Source of the DNA: an uncultured Sulfolobales archaeon | Lineage (GTDB): Archaea; Thermoproteota; Thermoprotei_A; Sulfolobales; Acidilobaceae | Direction of reading: 5' to 3' | Assembly: GCA_937921695.1 (NCBI GenBank) | Contig: CAKZTZ010000022.1 | Location: forward strand, 1 to 64,000 | DNA length: 64,000 bases | In this document: positions 33,241 to 41,624 of the stretch, in pieces | How the letters are laid out: each line of letters starts with the position of its first letter | How positions within the stretch are numbered: position 1 is the stretch's first letter | Notes under the pieces: generated by a model | What the model was told of the DNA's origin: nothing | Database searches by the model: none | Seen by the model: only the letters and a program-made list of their open reading frames with translations | Made by a program: the position numbers and the translations under genes

Positions 33241-33537
33241 TCAGCTGAGAGCATCAAAGAGCACCGCCCAAAAAGCCAGGAAAGCCAGAAGCTGGGCCAC
33301 CCCACACTCCACTAGAGCCCCCCAAGACCAGGCAGCCCCAGAAAGCCTCAAATACACCCTAGACAACGCCGCTATGACAATCAAATTAATAGTAACACCA
33401 GTAACAGCTAGAACCACCGGAGCCCTAGGATCCCAATAGGAGAACCTAACATAGAGGGATACAAGAGCGAAAACAAAGCCTAAAACCAAGCCTACAACGC
33501 CCGCTAACGCTATGCCCCTCCTAAAATACCTAAACAT
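33241..33537 (-). CDS. Hypothetical three-helix membrane protein
   Basis: A 98-residue protein with hydrophobic segments at about residues 9-31, 38-60 and 73-95 and a basic N-terminus (MFRYFRRG), which predicts a cytoplasmic start. I do not recognise a family. It lies between the amidohydrolase and the molybdoenzyme operon, on the opposite strand. Confidence 0.5.
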   Translation of the reverse strand: MFRYFRRGIALAGVVGLVLGFVFALVSLYVRFSYWDPRAPVVLAVTGVTINLIVIAALSRVYLRLSGAAWSWGALVECGVAQLLAFLAFWAVLFDALS

Positions 33538-33722
33538 ACAACATCCCCAGCCCTAACACGAGCCATATAGAGAGTTTTACACTCGAACTATTAAGCCTGC
33601 CACAGTGGCATTGTTTAAAGCATAATGTTCTTTGCTGGAAAACTCTCCCATCTTGAACCCTGAGATTAATAGAATGAGTTTTGATCTCATTTATAGCTAT
33701 AGTTTAACTTTTTACGTTATAT

Positions 33723-33751
33723 ATACATATTTAAATATTAATAATATGTAT
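33723..33751. promoter_or_regulatory. Palindrome upstream of the molybdoenzyme promoter
   Basis: ATACATATT at 33723-33731 and AATATGTAT at 33743-33751 form a perfect 9-bp inverted repeat with an 11-base spacer, lying about 22-50 bases upstream of the presumed TATA box. Position and symmetry suit an activator or repressor site. Confidence 0.45.
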
Positions 33752-33772
33752 TTAAAGCTAATTAACCTAGCT

Positions 33773-33787
33773 TATTATATATAATAG
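33773..33787 (+). promoter_or_regulatory. AT-rich promoter core of the molybdoenzyme operon
   Basis: TTATTATATATAATA is a symmetric TATA region. A start about 25 bases downstream (near 33805) would give a short leader with GGTGAGG at 33814-33820, just before the ATG at 33825. Confidence 0.5.
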
Positions 33788-33824
33788 CGATCTGGATTGG
33801 GTAACCTTAAAAAGGTGAGGTTGC

Positions 33825-34628
33825 ATGGGAAGCACAGCTCCCAGGTCTGATACGAGGAGGAATGTTATTCTAAGGTTTCTGCAAGTGTTTGGGTTGCTGA
33901 ACGCGGTTGCGTTGCTTACACTACTGCTTCCTGGCTCTATGAGAGTTAAAGCTGAAACTGAGAGGTATTATAAGAATTTCCCACGTTTCAGTCGTGGCGA
34001 GATGAGGAAGAGGTGGGCTATGGTAATAGACTTGAGGAGGTGTGTGGGCTGTTACGGGTGTCAAGTTTCCTGTAAGATGGAGAATGGCATCCCTTATGAA
34101 GGCTTTAGAATGTGGGTGGAAACGTATGAGTATGGTAAGTATCCTAGGGTTAGAAGGCTCTTCCTCCCACGTATGTGTAACCATTGTGATAACCCGCCGT
34201 GTGTGCCTGTCTGCCCTGTTAAAGCCATATATAAGCGGGGCGATGGGGTAGTCTTAATAGATAGTTCTAAATGTATTGGTTGTGGTTATTGCGTCCAGGC
34301 ATGTCCTTACGGGGCCATATATAAGAACCCTGATAGAGGAACTTCTGACAAGTGCACGCTCTGCGAGCACAGGCTAGCTCAAGGGCTTCTCCCAGCCTGC
34401 GCGACTAACTGTTTTGGTAAAGCTATATACTTTGGAGACTTAGCAGATCCTAATAGTGTGGTTTCCAAGCTCATTAGGGAGAATAAAGTGCATGTCCTGA
34501 AACCAGAAATGGGAACGGACCCGATGGTATTCTACATTGGGCTTGACGAAGTGCTAGTTACGGGTGCAGCCGGTAAGATAATAGCGATATCGCCCAGAAC
34601 GGGTATTAGGGAGGTGAACAGTATATGA
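33825..34628 (+). CDS. Iron-sulfur subunit of a polysulfide/thiosulfate-reductase-like complex
   Basis: A 267-residue electron-transfer protein of the PsrB/PhsB/NrfC type. An N-terminal Arg-Arg followed by a hydrophobic stretch (residues 11-36) looks like a Tat signal or membrane anchor. Then come four ferredoxin-like cysteine groups: CVGCYGCQVSC (73-83), CNHCDNPPCVPVC, CIGCGYCVQAC and CTLC with CATNC, enough for four [4Fe-4S] clusters. It passes electrons between the membrane subunit and the molybdenum subunit. Its stop overlaps the next start (ATGA), so translation is coupled. Confidence 0.92.
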   Translation: MGSTAPRSDTRRNVILRFLQVFGLLNAVALLTLLLPGSMRVKAETERYYKNFPRFSRGEMRKRWAMVIDLRRCVGCYGCQVSCKMENGIPYEGFRMWVETYEYGKYPRVRRLFLPRMCNHCDNPPCVPVCPVKAIYKRGDGVVLIDSSKCIGCGYCVQACPYGAIYKNPDRGTSDKCTLCEHRLAQGLLPACATNCFGKAIYFGDLADPNSVVSKLIRENKVHVLKPEMGTDPMVFYIGLDEVLVTGAAGKIIAISPRTGIREVNSI

Positions 34629-35686
34629 TCATGCCCGCCCCGCTCGACTGGGATGTTCTAATAGCCTTCTACTTCTTCTCATCCGGCATAAGTGTGGGGG
34701 CTGCTGTTCTTGCGAGCTTACCATTAGCTTTCGGGGTCAAAGTTTTCCGTCCAGTAGCTGGGTTAGCGATTATTACAGCGATAGTGTTTGCCATATTAAC
34801 ACCGTTATTCGTGTTCCCCCACCTCCTCCAACCACTCCGCGGGTTGACCATGTTTACTACGATCCTGACAACTTCTCCCATGTCCTTGGTCGGCTGGACC
34901 CTTCTATTATACATTATACTATTGCTAGTAGGAGGCTGGCTCGCGCTCTACAAACTACCCGGTGCTGTGACGCCTGAAGCTGAGAAGTCATATACGAGAA
35001 TAGCTAGAGTTATTTTCGGGGTAGTGTTCTTGCTAGGTCTTCTAGTCTTGTTGCTGCAGGGTTTTGAAATGGCAGTCCTCAAATCGAGGCCCCTCTGGAA
35101 TAGCCCTGCAGTACCGCTCTTATATATGCTCTTATCGGTTGCGTCAGGCCTCGCTTTTGTCATGCTAGTGTGGATCATTGTGAACAAGTACTTTACTAGA
35201 GAGAAGGAGCTACATATGGACATGTTGTCTAGACTAGCAGCTATTATACTGGTGATTCTAATCGCATTCCTTGTAGTAAACGTGGTTGAATACTTGGCCG
35301 CTGTTCACTCAGGCGTTTATAGACAGTTGTCTGTTTCAGCGTTATTCACGGGGATAAACCTGTATGTTTTCCTAGTAATAGGAACTATACTGGGCGCGGT
35401 GATACCAGCGATACTATTAGCTATCCCGCAGGGAAGATATAATGTAGCTGTTCTCCTCGCAGCTTCAATATTAGTCTTAATAGGGGCTTTCTCGGTAAAA
35501 CTGGGAGTATTACTCGCCGGGCAGATGTTTGCTAAAGTGCCGACCTTAATCCCCACATTGACCCCTGTGTTAATATCTACCACCGAGCTCACTATCGGAG
35601 TCGGGGTCACAGTCCTGGCCCTAATCATATATATAGTATTAATCTGGCTGCTCCCGTGGAGGCGCTTAGCGGGAGGTGGCGGGTGA
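34625..35686 (+). CDS. NrfD/PsrC-like membrane anchor, quinone-interacting subunit
   Basis: A 353-residue integral membrane protein with eight or nine hydrophobic helices, of the NrfD (PsrC, TtrC) family. It anchors the complex and exchanges electrons with the quinone pool. The opening APLDWDVLIAFYFFSSGISVGAAVLASLPLAFG is characteristic. Four-base overlap with the iron-sulfur gene and one base between its stop and the molybdenum subunit ATG show a tight operon. Confidence 0.92.
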   Translation: MIMPAPLDWDVLIAFYFFSSGISVGAAVLASLPLAFGVKVFRPVAGLAIITAIVFAILTPLFVFPHLLQPLRGLTMFTTILTTSPMSLVGWTLLLYIILLLVGGWLALYKLPGAVTPEAEKSYTRIARVIFGVVFLLGLLVLLLQGFEMAVLKSRPLWNSPAVPLLYMLLSVASGLAFVMLVWIIVNKYFTREKELHMDMLSRLAAIILVILIAFLVVNVVEYLAAVHSGVYRQLSVSALFTGINLYVFLVIGTILGAVIPAILLAIPQGRYNVAVLLAASILVLIGAFSVKLGVLLAGQMFAKVPTLIPTLTPVLISTTELTIGVGVTVLALIIYIVLIWLLPWRRLAGGGG

Positions 35687-35687
35687 G

Positions 35688-38546
35688 ATGGTAAGTAGGA
35701 GGACTTTCCTTAAAGGCCTGGCGTTAGCAGGCTTAGGTGCTGTAGCTGCGTATAGCTATAAGCCCATCATAGACAAGTTCGCCCTAAGAGAGATTGGGGA
35801 GGAGGAGCGTAAAAGCCTATTAGAAGCAAAGGATGGAGTCCAAGTGAAATACACGGCTGACGTAATGTGCCCGTCTGAGTGCGCGTTAGAAGTATGGGTC
35901 AAAGATGGTAGAGCAATACGCATCTACGGCAACTATGCCAGCCCCCACAACTACGGGGCTGTCTGCGGGAAAGGCGCGGCCGGTCTAGGTCTAGTCTACT
36001 CTCCATATAGGATAAAGAAGCCGATGATAAGGGTTGGCGAGAGGGGCGAAGGTAAATTCAAGGAAGTTTCCTGGGAGGAAGCCATAGACTATATAGCTCG
36101 TAAACTCGTAGAGATCAAGAAGAAATATGGGCCTGAATCCGTCATAATGGACACTGGCGACGTAACAGATAGGGACCAATACTGGCGTCTCTTCTTCGCG
36201 TTCGGCACTCCAAACTGTGTTGAGCACGGTTCCATATGCGACACGCCGAGACGACATGGCCCCAAGCTCATGCTTAACGGTAAGAGGATAGAGCCTGATA
36301 TCATGGTGCCAAGGCTGGTGAGACAGCCAGACGGTAGCCTAGCGTGGGACTTTACGCAGAAGGCTAGGCTAATTATTTATGTTGGGTGGAACCCGTTCCT
36401 CGCCACGAGAATAGCCTGGGAAAGTAGAGGAACAGTAGCGGCCAAAGTGGAGAACGGCTGTAAGGTAATCGTGGTAGATCCCTCGTTCAGCAACACGGCC
36501 ACACATGCTGATGAATGGATCCCCATAAGACCGGGAACTGACGCAGACCTCTTCGCGGCAATGCTACGCTACATACTTGAAAACGATGATCCAAAGGATC
36601 CCGCAAGACGTTATATTGACTGGGAGTTTAAGAAGTATTCAATCGGGTGGGAAGACTTCGAGAAGGCGTTCAGAGAGTGGTGGGATAAAGTAGACCCTGT
36701 TAACGGGCTGAAATACTTCACACTCGAGTGGGCGGAGAACCGTACTGGTATTCCTAAAGAGAAGATTAGGGAGCTAGCTCACCTGTTTGGAATAACGAAG
36801 CCGGCCGCTCTCATCTGGGGCATGCAAGCTCCCGGGCACCATTACAACGGCTACTGTGCTTCAATACTAGGAACAGTCCTCAACATTATCACCGGCAACT
36901 TCGACGCGCCGGGAGGAGCGATAGATACTGAGATAACAAAGTCTAGCAAAGGTGGAACAGCAACAGGCAGATGGATGCTGGGTAGGAAGGTTAAGAGGAT
37001 AGTTAATGGTAAGGAGGTAGAGGGAACAGTAGCCCAGCTCCACATGGATCACTATGGCGACTGGCCAGCTGCCTGGGACGATGTTGTCGGCGACTACCCC
37101 AGAAGGTTCCGAGAAGGCGTCACGATCAGGTATGGACCCTTCCGCGGGCACAAGTATCCTATCAAAGCCTACATCCTGAGGACTGGTAACTCTGTCATAA
37201 CAGCCGGCGCTCCATGGGACTGGATTGATGCTCTAACAGCGAAAGATGAGAGGGGAGAGTATAAGGTAGAGTTAGTTGTTTATATTGACACTATATTCTT
37301 GGAGTCAGCCCTATACGCTGACGTCGTTCTGCCCGAGGCGAGCTACCTGGAGAGGATGAGCCTGTCAGACATATACCCCACATATCCAATGATCTTCCTG
37401 AGGGACCCTGTTATAGAACCTTTACATGAATCGAAGAAGCCCACAGAGATAATGAACATGCTAGCGAAGAGACTATACGAGCTAGGCGACACAGACATAA
37501 AGCCTGAAGACTTCTGGGAGAAATACAAGACTGAGGAAGACTTCGTCAACGAAATGCTCGCGGTTGCCCCGGGAAGACCTAACACAGGGCAGCCCCTCCC
37601 ATACCCACAGTATCCAGAGGGCTACACTATACTCGGCGACCCAGAATCTCTTGAAAAAGGTGAGGTCACTATAGACCATGAGAAGAAAGTGATCCGAGGT
37701 AGACTCTTAACTGTTAAGTGGCTGAGGGAGCATAAGGGGGTGGCTGTTTGGCCCATGAGCTGGTATCGTTACAGGAGATGGGATCCTGAGAAGAAAGAGT
37801 GGGTGCCTAACAAGGCTTGGCCTCCAACGCCAAGTAGAATGATAGAGTTAGTCTGGGACTACACCACGCCAGACGGGAAGAGGCAGGGCTTATACGCTCC
37901 TCATAACATTAAGATTGAAGAGGCAGGCGATATACCTAGAGGACTCCAAGAGATAGGGTTCACTAAGTTCCCCAGAACATTCTACTGGTTTGAACAGAAA
38001 TACAACCCATATACAAACCCGAAGGCGGCACGCTTAAAGACAGAGTATCCATTCATGTTCATATCCGGTAGAGTGCATCATGCGATGAGCGGGACTCAAA
38101 TGGTAGCATCTCTAGGACAATGCCCGTCCGAAGGCACCTGGCAGCCCCTCAATAAAGAGTTTGAAACTGAAATAGAAGATTACACGCCAGAAGGTATCAG
38201 AATACGTAAAAAGAAATTCCGCGAAGGAGAGTGGTGTATTGCCACAATTTGGATGAACAGCGAAGACGCGGCTAAGCTAGGCATCAAGACAGGAGACTTA
38301 ATAAGGGTGGTGAACCCCCTAGGGAAACACGTCGTAGGACGTGCATATGTGAGCGAGGGCATTAGACCGGGCGTTGTAAAGATACCATTTGCAACAGGCG
38401 GAAGATTCAGTCCAGGGCTCGGACCAGCATACCTCCATAAAGACTATACACCACTAGACAACACGCTATTTATTCCAGACTACCTCAGCCCAATAATGGG
38501 CCAGCCCGCCTTTACAGCTATCCCCGTAAAAGTAGAGAAACTCTAA
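35688..38546 (+). CDS. Molybdopterin oxidoreductase catalytic subunit (Psr/Phs/Ttr-like)
   Basis: A 952-residue molybdenum or tungsten bis-MGD enzyme. A Tat signal (SRRTFLKGLALAGLGA, residues 3-18) sends it outside. The N-terminal cluster motif reads D58-x2-C61-x3-C65-x27-C93, so the first Cys usual in this group is Asp. C184 in HGSICDTPRRHG is the probable metal ligand. Polysulfide, thiosulfate, tetrathionate or arsenate reduction are all possible; sulfur reduction fits this kind of organism. I start at ATG 35688, after GGGAGGTGG, one base past the upstream stop. Arginine CGN codons appear more frequent here than in neighbouring genes, perhaps from transfer. Confidence 0.9.
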   Translation: MVSRRTFLKGLALAGLGAVAAYSYKPIIDKFALREIGEEERKSLLEAKDGVQVKYTADVMCPSECALEVWVKDGRAIRIYGNYASPHNYGAVCGKGAAGLGLVYSPYRIKKPMIRVGERGEGKFKEVSWEEAIDYIARKLVEIKKKYGPESVIMDTGDVTDRDQYWRLFFAFGTPNCVEHGSICDTPRRHGPKLMLNGKRIEPDIMVPRLVRQPDGSLAWDFTQKARLIIYVGWNPFLATRIAWESRGTVAAKVENGCKVIVVDPSFSNTATHADEWIPIRPGTDADLFAAMLRYILENDDPKDPARRYIDWEFKKYSIGWEDFEKAFREWWDKVDPVNGLKYFTLEWAENRTGIPKEKIRELAHLFGITKPAALIWGMQAPGHHYNGYCASILGTVLNIITGNFDAPGGAIDTEITKSSKGGTATGRWMLGRKVKRIVNGKEVEGTVAQLHMDHYGDWPAAWDDVVGDYPRRFREGVTIRYGPFRGHKYPIKAYILRTGNSVITAGAPWDWIDALTAKDERGEYKVELVVYIDTIFLESALYADVVLPEASYLERMSLSDIYPTYPMIFLRDPVIEPLHESKKPTEIMNMLAKRLYELGDTDIKPEDFWEKYKTEEDFVNEMLAVAPGRPNTGQPLPYPQYPEGYTILGDPESLEKGEVTIDHEKKVIRGRLLTVKWLREHKGVAVWPMSWYRYRRWDPEKKEWVPNKAWPPTPSRMIELVWDYTTPDGKRQGLYAPHNIKIEEAGDIPRGLQEIGFTKFPRTFYWFEQKYNPYTNPKAARLKTEYPFMFISGRVHHAMSGTQMVASLGQCPSEGTWQPLNKEFETEIEDYTPEGIRIRKKKFREGEWCIATIWMNSEDAAKLGIKTGDLIRVVNPLGKHVVGRAYVSEGIRPGVVKIPFATGGRFSPGLGPAYLHKDYTPLDNTLFIPDYLSPIMGQPAFTAIPVKVEKL

Positions 38547-38550
38547 AACC

Positions 38551-38579
38551 TTTTTCCCCACTCTTTATTTACCTTTCTC
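38551..38579 (+). terminator. Pyrimidine-rich tract after the catalytic subunit
   Basis: A T-rich stretch (TTTTT, then CTCTTTATTT and CTTTCTCT) lies in the 60-base gap before the chaperone gene. It may cause partial termination, lowering chaperone expression relative to the enzyme. Confidence 0.35.
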
Positions 38580-38606
38580 TCACCCTTCTTTTCCGAGGTG
38601 TTACCT

Positions 38607-39236
38607 ATGAAGGAGGTCCAGGAAATAGTAGGGTGGTTTGTGTTAAGAGCGGCAATATACGACTTCCTGAGGAGCATATTTATTTTAGGCCCGAAGCCTG
38701 GGGTTTTAACAGCCCTTTACAGGATCCCGGCGAACCCCTATACTCAGACGCTATCAGAGTCACTGTTAAAGTATGATGTGGCGGGAGACGATCTTCTAGT
38801 AGAGCATACTCAAATATTCACAAACCCCGCCACTATGACAGCTGTACCGTACGCCTCATACTATCTTTCCCCTTCGAAACTTTTGGCGAGCGAGGTAACT
38901 ATATCTCTCAGAAAACTTTACGCGGAGCTTGGATACACTCTACAAGACAAGACTCTCTTAGAGGACCACGTGGGAGTTGAACTTGAAGTAATGTATAGGC
39001 TAGCAGCTAAAACTCTAGACACCCTTAAAGAAGGCAAAGAGAAGGAACTAGAAGAACTTATCAGGAAACAGCTCTACTTTATAAAGGATCATATGCTGAA
39101 GTGGATCCCCCAGTTCTGCTCGGATATAAAGAAAGGAGCTAGTAAAGACAGCTTCTACTACAAACTAGCCATTATGCTGGAAACGTTTTTAGCGGATGAC
39201 GCTAAAATGCTCGAGCTAGTTCTAAGTGAGGAATAA
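38607..39236 (+). CDS. TorD/DmsD-family molybdoenzyme chaperone
   Basis: A 209-residue all-helical protein of the TorD family. Such chaperones bind the Tat signal and apo-form of molybdoenzymes and hold them until cofactor is inserted. The family signature region is VEHTQIFTNPATMTAVPYASYYL followed by DHVGVELEVMYRLA. ATG 38607 is preferred, with GAGGTG six bases upstream, over the GTG three codons earlier. It follows the catalytic subunit after a pyrimidine-rich gap and belongs functionally to that operon. Confidence 0.87.
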   Translation: MKEVQEIVGWFVLRAAIYDFLRSIFILGPKPGVLTALYRIPANPYTQTLSESLLKYDVAGDDLLVEHTQIFTNPATMTAVPYASYYLSPSKLLASEVTISLRKLYAELGYTLQDKTLLEDHVGVELEVMYRLAAKTLDTLKEGKEKELEELIRKQLYFIKDHMLKWIPQFCSDIKKGASKDSFYYKLAIMLETFLADDAKMLELVLSEE

Positions 39237-39685
39237 ATAATATCATCATTAGCGTCTAAAAACCAATAGAGGTACCAATATAGCCCACGTGCTCACCGTA
39301 GCGCTCCCTACAGCTTATTCAACAGCTTTCTTTTTAAGCTCCTTACAACTCTATGACATCCTTTCCCAAGCTTGTTATCTCAATGTTTTAGCCTATAATT
39401 GTTTCCCCTCGCAAGAAAGGCTATAAGCCCATAGAGCCTACTCTCGCCATAACCCTTGAGGACTGCTCAGCCGCGAGGGGCGGAGCACTCTACACATAGG
39501 GAAAACGCTCCCTCACTAAAGGATAGGCAAAATTATTGGTACGTGTCATTAGCGGGAAAACGCTTTATTCAGGCCTTAAAGTGGAATCTATCCTTACAAG
39601 GATTTAACCTATAAATGTGATTTTTTAGAGTGGAGGTTTCAACGTTTAGGGCTGTCTTAAGGGATGTGGAGTGGCTAGGAATTCA
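39237..39685. other. Intergenic region with an 11-bp direct repeat
   Basis: About 450 bases without a convincing gene. GGGAAAACGCT occurs at 39499-39509 and 39554-39564, 55 bases apart; the second copy is within AGCG-GGAAAA-CGCT, a small hairpin. CCTATAAATG near 39609 may be the promoter of the next gene. No tRNA is seen. Confidence 0.5.
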
Positions 39686-41623
39686 ATGAGTAATCTTGAT
39701 GTTCACGTTTGGGTTAGGGGGGCTTCGGGTTTAGCGGGGTGTAGGGTTGATAATTTATATGCTTATGGGGGCGGTGTTCTCTTAAAGTTTAGGTGTCCTG
39801 GGAGGCTTGAATTCCTTGTTTTAGAGCCTGGTTTGAGGGTTCATAGGACTTTGAGGGTTCAGGGTTTCGAGGAGGGTTTGGGGGGGTTTGTGGGTGTTCT
39901 TAGGAGGCTTGTGAGGAATGTTAGGCTTGAGGGTGTGGAGCAGCTTGGCTTTGATAGGGTTGTAAGGTTTTCTCTGGGGGGTTACAGTCTTTATGTTGAA
40001 GTTTTACCTAGGGGTGTCGCGGCTCTCGTGGATAGTTCTGGCTCTATAGTGGCTTCTTCTTCTAGGGTTGAGATGAGGGATAGGGTTGTTAAGCCTGGGG
40101 CTCCTTATAGGCCTCCGCCCCTCCAGACTGTTAACCCTTTCGTAGAGTCTAGTGTTGAAAGTTTATTGGAGGGTTTGAGGGGGGGTAGGGATGTTGTTAG
40201 GGGGCTTGTGAGGGGTTTAAGCGTTCCCGGGGAGGTTGCTGAAGAGGCTGTTTATAGGGCTGGTCTCAGCTATTCAGCTAGCCCCGGGGGCCTAGCTAGT
40301 GGGGATGTGGAGAGGCTGCTGGAGGCTTTGAAAACGCTCTACATGGAGTCCCTGGAAGGTAGGGGGTATGTAGTGTTCTCTAGTGAGGGGCTCCCGGTAG
40401 AGGCTACCCCCTTCGAGCCTAGGCGTTTTTCAGAGGGTGGGGTGAGGGTTTACAATAGTTTTGACGAGGCTCTAGACGATTTCTTCTCCTCTAGGATCCC
40501 TGAGAGGAGTGTTTTAGACGCTGAGGCTGCCAGGCTTGAGAAGAGCTTGGATGAAGCTAGGGAGCTAGAGTCTAGGTATAGGTTTGAAGCTGAGTATTTA
40601 AGGAGGGCGGCGGAGCTCGCAGCTTCTAACTATGAACTTTTAGACTCCACCATAGAATGTGTAATGAGACGGTGGAGGGCTGGGAGCTCCTCCAGTTGTA
40701 GTAATGTCTCCGAGGTTAACGTGAACGAAGGCTACTTCACGGTATCCCTCGGAGACTATAAGGTTAAAATCTACTATGGGGAGAGTGTTCAAAACGTTAT
40801 CGTTAGACTCTACAGGGAAGCTGGGGAGCTTGAAGGTAAAGCTGAGAGGGCTAAGGCAGCCTTCGAAGAAGCTCTCAGAAAACTGGGAGAGCTCGAGGTT
40901 AAAGCTAGAGCTCGGATCATAGCGTCTAGAGCCTCGCTCAGGAAAATAGCCTGGTTTGAGAGGTTCAGGTGGACTATAACCTCAAACGGCCTCCTAGCAA
41001 TAGGAGGTAGGGATGCAAGCCAGAACGAGAGCCTCGTAAGAAGGTATTTGAGGGACGATGACATATTCATGCACGCAGACATACAAGGAGGCTCCGCAGT
41101 CATACTGAGAACTGGGAGCGTGAAACCCTCAAGAGAAGACCTGGAAGACTCTGCAGTCCTAGCAGCATGCTATAGTAGGGCGTGGAAAGCCGGGCTGGGG
41201 AGTGTTGACGTTTACTGGGTTTATGGGAGTCAAGTGTCTAAAAGCGCCCCCCCAGGGGAATACTTGAAAACAGGGGCTTTCATGGTTTACGGGGCTAGGA
41301 ATTATTTGAGAGGAGTCAAACTACTCTTAGCCCTTGGGGTAGCCTTAGACTCTGAGGAGAACCCTCTAGTAATAGTGGGGAGTGAGAGGGTGGTTAAGCC
41401 TAGGTCCATAGCCTATGTAATCCTAGCCCCGGGCTCTGAGAGTGTTAGCGGGGCGAGCGCTAAAGTCAAGGATCTCTTGTTGAAAACCGTAGACGATAGG
41501 GGGAAACCCTACGTGATAGCTTTAAAACAGGAGGTTATAGGGAGGTTGATCCCCGGGAAGTCTAGTATAGTTAAAGCTTCCCCGGGGGATGGCGGGCTCT
41601 TGGAACTGGGGGTTTACGATTAG
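39686..41623 (+). CDS. rqcH: RqcH (NFACT family) ribosome quality-control protein
   Basis: A protein of about 645 residues with the NFACT-N domain, a long coiled-coil middle (around residues 270-440) and the NFACT-R (DUF814) domain marked by DDIFMHADIQGGSAVILRTG. The family binds split large ribosomal subunits with stalled nascent chains and recruits tRNA to add C-terminal tails. The frame is open from a GTG at 39671; I prefer the ATG at 39686 because AGGA lies 5 bases upstream. The 5' half is strikingly G+T-rich. Confidence 0.92.
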   Translation: MSNLDVHVWVRGASGLAGCRVDNLYAYGGGVLLKFRCPGRLEFLVLEPGLRVHRTLRVQGFEEGLGGFVGVLRRLVRNVRLEGVEQLGFDRVVRFSLGGYSLYVEVLPRGVAALVDSSGSIVASSSRVEMRDRVVKPGAPYRPPPLQTVNPFVESSVESLLEGLRGGRDVVRGLVRGLSVPGEVAEEAVYRAGLSYSASPGGLASGDVERLLEALKTLYMESLEGRGYVVFSSEGLPVEATPFEPRRFSEGGVRVYNSFDEALDDFFSSRIPERSVLDAEAARLEKSLDEARELESRYRFEAEYLRRAAELAASNYELLDSTIECVMRRWRAGSSSSCSNVSEVNVNEGYFTVSLGDYKVKIYYGESVQNVIVRLYREAGELEGKAERAKAAFEEALRKLGELEVKARARIIASRASLRKIAWFERFRWTITSNGLLAIGGRDASQNESLVRRYLRDDDIFMHADIQGGSAVILRTGSVKPSREDLEDSAVLAACYSRAWKAGLGSVDVYWVYGSQVSKSAPPGEYLKTGAFMVYGARNYLRGVKLLLALGVALDSEENPLVIVGSERVVKPRSIAYVILAPGSESVSGASAKVKDLLLKTVDDRGKPYVIALKQEVIGRLIPGKSSIVKASPGDGGLLELGVYD

Positions 41624-41624
41624 A

